Below are positions 1-10,400 of a stretch of 64,000 nt of DNA, piece after piece. Location of the stretch: assembly GCA_002118135.1 (NCBI GenBank), contig BDIU01000051.1, forward strand, positions 62,001 through 126,000. The letters are read 5' to 3'. Numbering within the stretch: position 1 is the first letter of the stretch; each line of letters begins with the position of its first letter. The notes beneath the pieces are model-generated. The model saw only the letters and a list, made by a program, of their open reading frames with translations. It did not search any database and was not told where the DNA came from. A program made the position numbers and the translations under genes. Origin of the DNA: Trebouxia sp. TZW2008. Its lineage: Eukaryota > Chlorophyta > Trebouxiophyceae > Trebouxiales > Trebouxiaceae.

Positions 1-3000
1 CAGCTGGCGTCATGCTTGCATCAGGTGACTCAGCGCAAGTCTCACACTGATTTATCAGCGTCATCAACACCTCTGTCATCACCATCATTGATATGCTGTT
101 TGGCAAGATTTCAGCTGACTGCCTCTATGTGTACCTAGTTGGGCCTGCTGAGCCTGCCTAGCCCACGTTTATAATGAGCGAATGAATGAAGATTTCAAGA
201 CTTTGCAGCATTGCATGCAGCGCCACTTGGCTGCAGTGCCCAACTTACAGATTGTTGATGACGTTGTTACAATCATCCTGTTGGAATCTGGCAGGAACAG
301 TACAAGATCAACAGCTGGAGTCATGCTTGCATGAAATGACTTCAGCACAAGCTCAAAATTGTCTTATTATGCTTGGAGACCGTTGATGACATTGTGACAA
401 TCATCCTGCTGGAATCTGGCAGGAACAGCACATGATCAACAGCTGGTCTCATGCATGCATCAGGTAATGATGATGATAAGTTAGAACACCCAGCACAGGT
501 GCTGGGTGTGCGTGACGCTAACACATTCGCACCAAGTCAATCAGTGCACATCTTGCTCTGTTTAGGTATTCAGCTCTGCAAAACTGCATCTCAAAGGGGT
601 GCAACGGTACAAACTGGTGAAGCTTGACATCAAGGCATTGCAACATGCAGCTGCTCTGCATTCACACAGTGCAACCTAGCACAGCTGTCAGGGTCATTTG
701 GTCTGAGTCGGCAGCGTGTTTCTGCATGCTGTGTCCACACTGTGAAATGATGCAGCCTTCTGCTTGTAGGTGAACACATCACATGCAAGAGCGTGGTGAT
801 CACAACAGGCACGTTTCTGAGGGGAGTAATTCACATTGGCAGCAGGACTAAGGCTGCAGGCCGCATGCCAAGCTCAACCACTCAGGTACAGGATATCTTG
901 GTCTCATCACTGGACACGATCCTTGGCCATGCTTCTTATGCCAAAATGGCTAAAACCACAAATAACAGGGCAGCCAGATTGCGGCGGTCAGATTCCGGAG
1001 GCTTTGTGCGAACAACAGAGATGTTCTTACATTGAGTGTCCTCCGAGCAAGAGTGTACTGCACATGTGCTGTGTTCTTCTGTTTGTTATCGTATGTCAGG
1101 AACTGGAGTCAAATAATCTTTCTCCATTGCCCAGAATGCAAAAGCCACAAGGCAAAAGATTCTTTTCCCATTTGACTGCAGGACAGGTCTGACAGGACAG
1201 CCGAAGCATCCACCTCTGCATCCTCCTCCTCAACTTCTTCATCAGACTCCTTCATGACAGATAAGGCAGATGCTGTGGCAGCCGCCGCAGCAGGGACCCT
1301 AGCACAAACCCTGGCAGATGCCGGTTTTGCCTTGGGCAGGCTCAAAACAGGCACTCCCCCCAGACTAGCTGCTGACACAATTGATTTTGGTCATCTGGAA
1401 CATCAGCCCGGTGACCAGAACCCCTTGCCATTTAGTTTCATGCACATGGGCAGCCCAGGCTGGCGGCCAGATTCCCGCCAGGTGTCATGCTATGGCACAA
1501 GGACGACTGAAGCTACTGAGAAGTGGGTGAACGAGTGCGTCGCCTCTGGCAGGGGAGCTAAGTTTGGCGTTGATTTGCTAGGGGTGACGCAGGGAGGCTG
1601 CATTGAGCCCAGGTGAGAAGTTGTTCATCAACGGGCATTATGTTTAAGGTGCAGTGTTTCGGCTGCTTTGAATCAAATATGGCTAGGGGTTTTGCTGGGC
1701 CTGGCAAAGCAGTACTGTCATCTGTGTTGATTGCCCATGACATCAGCAAGAGCCTCGTGAGGCTTGATCGAGTGCCAAAACAAACTCTGATGCGGCTTGT
1801 GAGTCTGCGTCTGCCTTGACATTGTCATTGTTATACAGCAGCTGCGTAATTTGCTATTTGTCTGGAGTACATGATAATCAGATTGGCAGCATGGAGATGA
1901 CATGCTGAACACAAATCCCAAGGAGTGTATTGACCGTCATGATGCTAACTGGCATAGGCTTTCTTTTCTTTGATTGCCATTTCTTGTCTCCCTTTGTTTT
2001 CCCTCTCTACTTGAACATCTGTCCTGCAGGTATTGCCCTTCGCTAGAAACAAAGTTCAGACGCTTTCCCAATAGAACTCACCACGTTTGGCTGGAGCCTG
2101 AGGGTCTGGACAGCGACGTGGTTTACCCTAATGGCATCTCCAACTCCATGGAAGAAGAGGACCAGGTTCAGCTGCTCAGAACCATTCCTGGGCTGGAGCA
2201 GGCTGCTATGCTGGCACCAGCATATGCAGGTAATTGTGCTTTGCGTTTTCTGATTTACCTACTTTCTGTGATGTGGTTCCCCATTTTCTGCTTCTCTCCA
2301 TTCCTGGGCTGGAGGAGGCTGCCATGCTGGCCCCAGCATATGCAGGTGATCAATCAATCCCCAAACCAATTTCCCAGTCACTCAAGAGATCAAGCAGGCA
2401 GGCAGTCATTCAGTCAGTCGGTCGGTCAACTGGTCGGTCGGTGAAGTGTTGTAAGAGGCACTGACTAGTATGCTCGTGTTTTTGAAGCAGGCTGCCAAAC
2501 TGAGCCAACTGAGCCAACTGAGCAGCCAAAGTTGTTTGTTTAGTTGGCCAAGCCGGTCAGCAGCTCATTTGCTGTGTCATAATAACAATAATTGGTTACA
2601 CTTTCTAGCATATATTGCTAGGTCTGCATGGGACAAGTCCTGTCTCGTCAGGCACGCTTGTCTTGAGCATCACAATAAGGACCCTGATGTTCAACCTTGG
2701 AAGTCAGACAAAACAGTGTCATTTCAGATCTCTTCAGGTCAATCTAGAGGTTTTGATCCTCTGACTTACCCAGGCCACATGATATAGGCAAATTAGTTTC
2801 TTAGCATGCTGTCGACGCGTCCGTTTAGTGTGTGGCGTGTATGAAATTGCTATGCTCAATTGTTTCAGCCAGTCAGTAGGTCAATGGCTACAGACTGCAA
2901 AAGTGCTGTGTGTGTTTGACCCAAACACTGTCCCATCAAGCCAGCTTCTTTTGGGCATCACATCAAGAAAGTGCGATGCTGAAAGCAGTTGTGTGCCCGT

Positions 3001-6000
3001 GTGCATAAAGCTACTATGTTCAGTTGTGTCAGCCAGTCAGTAGATCAATGGCTATAACCCTGCTGTCTGGTTTGTCCAACTTGACACAGCAGTCTCATGC
3101 AGGCAAGCACACAGCAGTTGACATGCTGACTTGATTGACCAGGTCAAGAGAGAAATTCTTTCCCTGCATGCACATAGCTATCTGACTAATTTGGCGACTC
3201 AACGTCATTTGCACAAACGCATAGCTATTGACCTGCTGGCTGGCTTGGCTGGCCTGATAGAGCTGCTGCATGCGGGCAGCCCCGCAGCAATTGGAGATTG
3301 GCTTGGCCAAATGAACACCAAGCTTTTATGCATGCACATAGCTGTCTGAACAGCTGAAAAGTTTCATGCCTGCATGAAGACTTGCTGACATGCTTGTTGT
3401 GCGGCTTGCAGTCAAATGCATAGACCCTAGACAGCTGCAACAGACCTTGGAGATCAAGCGAATCCAGGGTCTGTCATTATCAGAGTTGGGCTACTCTTTA
3501 GAGAAGATTTATGCATGCAGGTACACTACAAACTGACCTGCTGACATGCTTGTTATGTTGCTTGCAGTTGAGTATGACTATGTGGACCCTAGAGAGCTGC
3601 AACAGACCCTGGAGACCAAGCGAATCCAGGGTCTGTACCTAGCAGGCCAAATCAATGGCACAACAGGGTATGAGGAGGCTGCTGCTCAGGGTCTTGTGGC
3701 TGGGGCCAATGCAGCTGCCCCAGGTAACGGCCTGCATTCATTATAGCGTTTTGCTGCTGTTGTGCCAGAGCCCTTGCGCTCACATCAGATTGTCGCAGAT
3801 GCCATTACAGTCTATACGCAGCGCTTGGTTCCCAACTGCATCACCTTTGCGACGAGCATTTCTTTATATCAAGCCTCCTCTAATCTCTTGACCAGAGACT
3901 ACTGTGCCTGCAAATGCTTGTCAGTACCTGCCCTGACACCATGAAGCCTGCAAGCAACCAGATCACATGCTATATCAAGCAAACCAAACAAATGCCGTCA
4001 TCATGTACAGACAATGTTTTGGTGCTTAGCATGTTGCAGAGGAGCCACTGATCATGCAACGTCAGCAGGGCACACAGGAATAATGCGATGTAGTCAACAG
4101 AGGCACAGCTGAGCCTTTCTGCACGATGAGTCCAGAGCTGAATTGAAATTGAGCTTGAGGCCTGACAGATTTCATTGTGACTGCTCACTGCTTTGCTTGT
4201 TCCTGTTCCAGAGGAGCCGTTGATGATTTCAAGGTCAGAAGGCTATACAGGCGTACTGCTGGATGACCTAGTCAAACGAGGCATTGCTGAGCCTTGTTGC
4301 ATGACGAGTGCCAGAGCTGAGTTCAGATTGAGCCTGAGGCCTGACAGAGCTTATTTCACCGTTCAGTGCTTGACTTGTTTCTGTTGCAGAGGAGCCACTG
4401 ATCATTTCAAGGTCAGAAGGCTATACAGGCGTACTGCTGGATGATTTGGTGAACAGAGGCACTGCTGAGCCTTACAGCATGATGAATGCAAGCACAAAGT
4501 TTAAATTTAGTGTAATATCTGCTCAAACTTCTCACTGCTTTGCTTGTTCCTGTTGCAGAGGAGCCACTGATCATTTCAAGGTCAGAAGGCTATACAGGCG
4601 TACTGCTGGACGATTTGGTGAACAGAGGCACTGCTGAGCCTTATCGCATGATGAGTGCAAGAGCTGAGTTTAGGTTGAGCTTGCGGCCTGACAATGCTGA
4701 CTGCCGGCTGACCCCAGCGGGGTTGCAGCTGGGGTTGGTGGGGCCGGACAGGGCTGCTGCTTTTGCTGGCAGGTGAGCATTGTTTGAGTTCATGTCTATG
4801 TTGTCAATTGCTTTTGGTTTGATGATACATGAGAGTCACACCAGCAATGATGATGACAGCAATGACAGCTGGGTCTGGTGGGATTGCACAGGGCTGCTGC
4901 CTGCGCTGGCAGGATTAGTAATGACAGATCACATGTTCCGGCCAAGGTCCTAGGTGTGTGTGACACAAGTCTGGTGTTGCCAGCCTGGCATACTAGAGCG
5001 TCATGGTAAAAACGCTCCTTGTTCCTCTGTTGAAATTCACATTAAGCGATGCCATGGCAGATCTGTCTAGGCCAAACCCGAAAGTATGAACCTTTGACTT
5101 GCCCAAACAATGTGACCCGAGGCAACCTAGTGTCTAGGATCCTGTTTGGTGCAGGTCAACTGAGATCGCCCAGACACAGGGGCTGTTGCAGCAAGTGACT
5201 TTGCCCTCAAACATCTGGCGGCGGCATGGCCTTCCAGGCAGGCCCGATGGAGCAAAAGTCACCCTGGCTGAGATGCTGCACAAGCCAGATGTCACCCTGG
5301 AGCAGGTGCAGTCTCATCTCACTCTGCTAATGTTCTTTAGTTTGTGGTGATGTCTTTTCTGTTTCTTCTCTCTTGCCGTCTGCCCTTTTGTCAAGTGCTC
5401 ACTGCTGACTACTGTGCCCGTTGTTTATCATATTGCAGTCACCTTTGTCAGAGTCATGTGCCTGCAAGCAGGACAGTGTGCTTGGTCAAAGGCATATGCG
5501 ATCTGCACATACTTGAATGTACGTCATAGCTGTCATCAGTTGTCCTGGCAGAGCATGACAAGTGCTTGATGAGCATGTCCTATGGCATGCAAGTGAGGGC
5601 TTGCCAGCATGTTTGGCAAGTACACAAATATGGACATCTTTGCATCTGCCTAAGGAGCACTAGTGGCAACAGGTTTGGAATAGTCCTGTCAAAAAGCAGC
5701 ACTGTAGCAGGACTCAGGTGTGCTTCTGGGTCCTATCGAGGAGTTGCCTGCGTCAGCATGTGTGCAACTTTTGACATATTTGCATGACAATGCAGGTCTC
5801 AGCTGTGGCAGTGTCAGAAGGCGTAGAAGGTGCAGATCACGTTGCAAACATGATCTCGCAGGGCGCTCTTCAGCACCCAAGCACAGCAACTGCAGTATAC
5901 AATTGCTTCTACCAGCCATACTTGGCGAGGCAACAGCAGGAAGTAGCTCAGCTGAAAAGAGATGAGGCTCTGGTTGTTCCTCAGAGCTTGGACTACGCCA

Positions 6001-6194
6001 GCTTGCAATTGTCTGCAGAAGACAGGGAGAAGTTGTCAGCTTCCAGGCCTCGTACTTTGGCACAGGCACAGCGTATACCGGGTGTGACTCCCCAGGCTGT
6101 TGTGCTATTGCTGCAGATGATAAAGAGGCACCAGCAAGAACGGCCTGTGCAGCAAAGACAGCAAGTTTCTGTGCCATATATGCTGCAGTATTAG
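1..6194 (+). CDS. mnmG: MnmG/GidA tRNA uridine-modification enzyme, 3' part of gene
   Basis: With MnmE, this FAD enzyme installs carboxymethylaminomethyl on wobble uridine U34 of tRNAs; in algae it is expected in mitochondria or plastids. Exons read as <1-24, 770-885, 1182-1612, 2030-2229, 3568-3723, 4559-4772, 5155-5305, 5796-6194, with all phases matching and TAG as stop. Family motifs seen in order are [97 protein letters not shown] and [22 protein letters not shown]. The C-terminal helical domain ends near the stop. The start and N-terminal FAD-binding part lie left of the window. The exon at 1182 adds a serine- and alanine-rich stretch of about 30 residues before the GRLKTG motif, unusual for the family. 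Introns hold several decayed copies of neighbouring exons, listed separately. The assignment is firm; the first exon rests on 24 bases and on its similarity to two downstream copies. Confidence 0.93.
126..186 (+). repeat. dispersed repeat family R1, copy 1
   Basis: CCTAGTTGGGCCTGCTGAGC, then CTGCCTAGCCCACGTTTATA, then ATGAGCGAATGAATGA, in an MnmG intron. It matches copies 2-4 over about 60 bases. Confidence 0.6.
186..466 (+). repeat. two decayed copies of an MnmG exon end
   Basis: Two further versions of the exon that ends at base 24 lie in the following intron, at about 205-345 and 378-466. The first is long and reads [11 protein letters not shown], a recognisable MnmG stretch, but its donor has become GCATGAAATGAC. 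The second keeps a donor-like CATCAGGTAATG but carries an in-frame TGA shortly before it. Copy 1 at the window edge keeps both frame and donor, so I take it as the functional exon. Confidence 0.65.
2290..2352 (+). repeat. decayed copy of MnmG exon 3' end (IPGLE segment)
   Basis: The last 18 or so codons of exon 2030-2229, coding for [16 protein letters not shown], recur about 120 bases downstream as [16 protein letters not shown], together with the donor (GCAGGTGATC). The copy is nearly intact but lacks its own acceptor. Confidence 0.8.
2345..2445. repeat. degenerate short-unit tandem repeat
   Basis: An MnmG intron stretch of degenerate 4-base units (CAAT, CAGG, CAGT, GGTC) around 2343-2440, directly after the exon-edge copy. 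Confidence 0.6.
2601..2735 (+). repeat. dispersed repeat family R2, copy 1
   Basis: Roughly 135 bases beginning CTTTCTAGCATATATTGCTA and containing ACAAGTCCTGTCTCG, GGCACGCTTGTCTTGAGCAT and CTGATGTTCAACCTTGG. The same ordered blocks recur at 29961-30090 and 49565-49705. There is no coding potential. A short interspersed element is possible; no clear pol III box was identified. Confidence 0.6.
3405..3520 (+). repeat. decayed copy of MnmG exon 3568-3723, 5' half
   Basis: This copy starts with the acceptor GCTTGCAG and encodes [18 protein letters not shown], clearly derived from [18 protein letters not shown] of the true exon 160 bases downstream. The reading then diverges ([14 protein letters not shown]), so the conserved glycine-rich FAD motif that follows is lost. 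It is an upstream pseudo-exon. Confidence 0.8.
4020..4530 (+). repeat. three tandem extra copies of an MnmG exon
   Basis: Upstream of the functional exon 4559-4772 lie three copies of its acceptor and first 45-50 codons, with a unit of about 175 bases (starts near 4030, 4190, 4365). The first has in-frame stops. The second and third keep an acceptor (TTCCAG, TTGCAG) and read [19 protein letters not shown] and [19 protein letters not shown] without a stop across the shared part. They diverge after the LRPD or an equivalent point and lack an obvious donor. Copy 3 is closest to the functional exon. Confidence 0.85.
4864..4915 (+). repeat. copy of MnmG exon 3' end
   Basis: The exon tail coding for [15 protein letters not shown] recurs 100 bases downstream as CTGGGTCTGGTGGGATTGCA followed by GGGCTGCTGCCTGCGCTGGC; the donor has changed to AGGATTAG. 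Confidence 0.65.
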
Positions 6195-6539
6195 TGACCT
6201 GTTTGTATTCTATTCCTAACTTGTTTTTTCGTCTGCTTTTCTGACTTGGTCTTACTGGGATGACCTGCTGCTGATAGCACACATGACCTTATTGCCTCAT
6301 GCGGACTTAGTGACCAAGAGATGAAAGACAGCTCATTGGTTAGCATCTAGAAGATCAAATGCTTCGTGAGAGATTCTGTACAGGGTGTCACCCTGTCATG
6401 CACCACTCAAGCGTTGCTAGCACAGCTGCGGCAATGAAAATTTGAAAGGTGTGCGAAAGGTGCGGTCCGGCGTTTCAACCCTGGCATAGTATTACACAAG
6501 GCGGCACTCGCCCGTTTGAACGACGCTCTTGCCGGCACC

Positions 6540-7011
6540 ATGAGGCTGCGGGCCACTGCAGTTGTCGCCCTGCTGCTAGCCTTGGCAATTCGCGAATTCG
6601 ATCGAGTCGCCAGCACCACCGCTGACGAGCAGCCTGTTCAAGGTGGCCTCGCTTGCCTGTCTGGGTAGCATTTTCATTGCCTTGCTTGACGATCAGTTGC
6701 GTTGCCCTCTTTGCTTGTACACTGCAGCATATGCATAGCCCATGGAAAAGCAAGTGCCTACTTTATGGCCTGCAGGCGGTCCAGGCAGATCACCGGGTCG
6801 CCTACTTCAGCGATATCGTGGCTGCCGTGTGGAGACACCTTGTGCCACTACAGAACGCTTCTATTACTGCTTTGACGCTAGTGCTCTGGCGTATCAGGCT
6901 TGCCGTCCGAAGCACGAGGGTCCTTTTCCAATAGCTGACTGTCCTAGGATACTTCAGTGTATGACGAAAGAGCCTGATATGACAGAGCCTGAGGACCATT
7001 TCACCAAATGA
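6540..7011 (+). CDS. small secreted six-cysteine protein (112 aa)
   Basis: Two exons, 6540-6642 and 6776-7011, join in phase 1 (CAAG|GTGGCC to TGCAG|GCGGTC) to give 112 residues. The N-terminus MRLRATAVVALLLALAIREF is a typical signal peptide or membrane anchor. The mature part has six cysteines (context RGC, TPC, YYC, QAC, ADC, LQC) and ends in the acidic tail TEPEDHFTK. Six cysteines suggest three disulfides and an extracellular or lumenal role, but no family is recognised. It lies 345 bases after MnmG on the same strand and converges on the P-loop gene. The ATG is the first in the reading frame. Other splice choices give a shorter product, so the model is moderate. Confidence 0.5.
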
Positions 7012-7443
7012 TCTATACAGTCGAGACGCTGCAAGCATTTCACTCCAAGTCTTGCACTGTGGCATGCGTTGTGACACTGCTCCTGCAGACACCTGACAGC
7101 TGCATAGGCACGCTATCGCTAACAGAGCTATGATACCTTCGACTTCGCTTTTCACTGACAAGTCTGTAAAACTTGCATTGTCAGACAGACGCTGCAGACT
7201 AAGCATGCATCCATGTGTCAGGTGTGCAGCTGAGGTGCAAATTACCACAGGTACACTAGCACAGCTGCACACACATACATAACAGCAAAGCAGACAGCTG
7301 CAGCAGCTTTGCAGCCAAGAACTCCACACAACCGGCGCAAGGCATTTGGTGCTGCGGTTTGGGCAAGAAGACAGAACAAACTAAGCGGGGAAAGGCTGCA
7401 TGCTGACTTTGTGGGCACAATGTCACAGATGTGTGCAACCACA

Positions 7444-10400
7444 TCACACAGCTTGCTCCAGCGCTTTTGAGACAGCAAACTCCATGTCTTCAGCCTTCAG
7501 CTGATCATTGGGTTTGGCCTCTATCCTTGCAAACATTTCTGTCATCATGATCATCAGCTCACGAGGCGTGCTGAGCCTTGACAGATATCCAGAGAAGTCT
7601 GCAACGCTGACCTATAGAAAACTAACCACATGTCTTAGCCGACGCAAACACCAATGCAGCAACTGAGAAGACTGAATCATTGCAAGCAGCACCGATTGGG
7701 CTGTCTCAGCTGCAGCATGACCCTACAAAGACTTCTCGCAAGTTTGAAGCATGCCGTCTGAGCTGCAGCGCGTCCTTGCACTCAACTTCAGTTGATGCAA
7801 ACACTAAGCGCAGCATGTTCCTGCAACACTTAATGCGCATGCCAAGACAAAATTGCTGGTGAAGGACGCACGCTTTTGAACAGGTCAGCAAAAAACACCC
7901 CTAGGACGTCATACAAATGTCACGTGGAAACGGAACAATAGGGACAAGTTTACCTTCTTGAACAGGTCAGCAAAAGACGCTCCAAGGACATCTGAAGGCG
8001 GAGGATCAGAATAGCCATCGCCAGCTGTAGATGTGTTTGTGCGGAGTGACGCTCGCTGCGCTGCAACAAAGCGCCTCTCTGCTAGCTCTTCTAGTTGATG
8101 CCGGGACCACGTCAGGTCTCGCACAAAATGCCTGTCAAATCGTGCTTCCTGCAACAGTAAAATAAAAGAAATGAGACCCTTGTTGCAGCCTGCACACTTG
8201 ACAGGTTGTTACAGTCACACCCACAGACACATGTGCTTGATAATTCATGACACAAGAATGGAGAGCCCTGGCAGTAGTAATGGTCAGTTGTCAGTCAGAT
8301 ATATATACGTGTATGCTAGCCCCCAATAACAGCCAAACATATGCAGCAGAAAGGACTAATGCAAATCATAAGGCAGTTGAACATGCGCACATGGTTGATT
8401 GCTCCTGTGACATACCTAGCTGGGCCTCCTGAGCCTGCCTAGCACACGCTGCAATGAACAGTGATGCATGCATAATGCAGATGGACCTGTGCAGTACTCA
8501 CTTTGAGGGTTTTGTCCGTGTTGAGGTCAAGGGACATTCTGGAGTCAGGAAAGAAGAAGTGCAGCCTGCCAAAATTGAGCAGGTCGTTTCTGCACACCTC
8601 CCTGGCAAATGCCTTCATGGCCCCTGGATACTGGACAGGGTCCAGAAGCACGACCTGCAACTCACACAAGACTTTTCTCTGTATACTGCTGCGTCACTTG
8701 TGTTCAACACACAGAAATGCATGATGGGAAGACAAGACTTGAGCCACACTCAGCCAGAGCTTGCACTATAATGCATAGATTACTTTTGCGTAGACAGACA
8801 GGACACGGGCACAACTTATAGCATCATTGATCTGGGGTTTGCAGCAAAGGCTGGGCTATGAGGGCTGCAAATTCTAAAAGCTTGTTCCGTGGGAAGCTGC
8901 AATGCAAAGTGGGGCATCAGCGCATGCAGCTGATGTGCGCCAGCTCAGCAAACTTGGCTTTGCTTGGCAAGTCCCCAAGACAAACATATCTGCAATGCAA
9001 GGCAGCATCAAGCCTGCAAAGAGGCAGTGACACACCTCGTCGAAGCAGTCACCAAAGACCGCCAGTGACTCATAGCCCAGTAGCTTGACCAAGCTTGATA
9101 GGAGCTCTAGCTTCTGATGCGCACTGATGCCTATGCATATGCTCCTGATAGTGTCCACTTGATCCTGCGACAACACCACTCTCAGTCAGCTTTTCACGTA
9201 ACATGGCCATGTCACAACAATGTCAGCCAGCTACTGAAAGCGCAGTGATCCTTTGACGACACGCATCGGTTGGCTAGTGAAAGGTTAACATTTCTGCAAC
9301 AACAACAGTATCAGCCAGGCTTGCAAGGAGCTCTAGCTTCTGATGCGCACTGATGCCTATGCATGAGCTCCTGGCGGTGTCCACTTGATCCTGCGACAAC
9401 ACCGCACTCAGGAAGCATATGCTCTGTCATAGACACAGCTGTATGTGCCTGATTGCAGAAATGACCAGTATATGCCGTTGAGGATGCAAACTCATGCATT
9501 CCTGAATTTGCTTGAAGCAATGCACCTACACACGACACAAAAAGCACAGTGTTCCGTCTGGAAGACTACTGATGACAGAAACTGATCTACGCATGAGCAG
9601 CATGCAATGGTTTTCACAGATTTGAATTTGTTCCACCAACAGTCAAGAGAAACCCAGCATGTGGACTGACCTGTGAGCTGAACAGCGCTTGGAGCAAAAG
9701 TGCAAGTACAGGCGTAGGTTGCTGCTTGACCACTCTGATGTTTGACTTCAGAGACTCTGCCCTTGAGAGCGCTCGTTGCTTGGCATACCTGCGCGTCAAA
9801 CTGACATGTTGACCCATCTCCTGAGCAACACAGGCTATGCATGCTTACAAGAAGACTTCTGCAACGTTGAGCAAAGTTGATTTGGCTGCTTCCATGCTGC
9901 GGAGCTTATGTGATAGACCTTCCAGACTGATTGAGAGAACTACCGCAATAACACATGCAACTTGAGGCTATTGTCAGATGCATCACAAGCCAACAACTGA
10001 AGGTGCTTAGATGCGGATGACCACCAGGCTGCAAGCTGCGTGGCTCTTGAAAGAATGCAAGTTGCGACCGCTTTTCAGCAAGCGTGCAAGCGATCCTGCA
10101 ATGTTTTGTCCCAGTGGCAAAGCTTTTCAGGCATTCAAACCAGATAAACCCCATTTGCAGACCACCTGAAGGTCAGCAGGATGACTGAGCAGAGCATGCT
10201 TCTCCCACCTGCTGTAGTATGCAAAGCCACCAGCAAGCGCCACTGCTGCAGTAGCAATGGTTATGCGTGGGTGTGAAGTCACAGCAGGAGCCACCCTATC
10301 AACTTCAGACCAGGCTGCATTGAAAGGGCTTGCTAGCGTCTCAGCCACATCCTGATTCCTTGTAGCTGCAGCTGCACCTGCAGGCAACTGACACCAGCAT

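Noticed and set aside
4190..4530. Treating the extra MnmG exon copies as true alternative exons in the gene model
   Set aside because: No donor follows at the homologous position and the conserved NAD/tRNA-binding continuation (DNADCRL) is lost, so they were listed as repeats only.
5689..6282. 197-codon minus-strand open frame
   Set aside because: It is antisense to the last MnmG exon, whose plus-strand reading matches the family up to the stop.
6653..6934. 93-codon plus-strand frame overlapping the small secreted protein
   Set aside because: Starts inside the proposed intron and has no signal peptide; the phase-matched two-exon model with six cysteines explains the region better.
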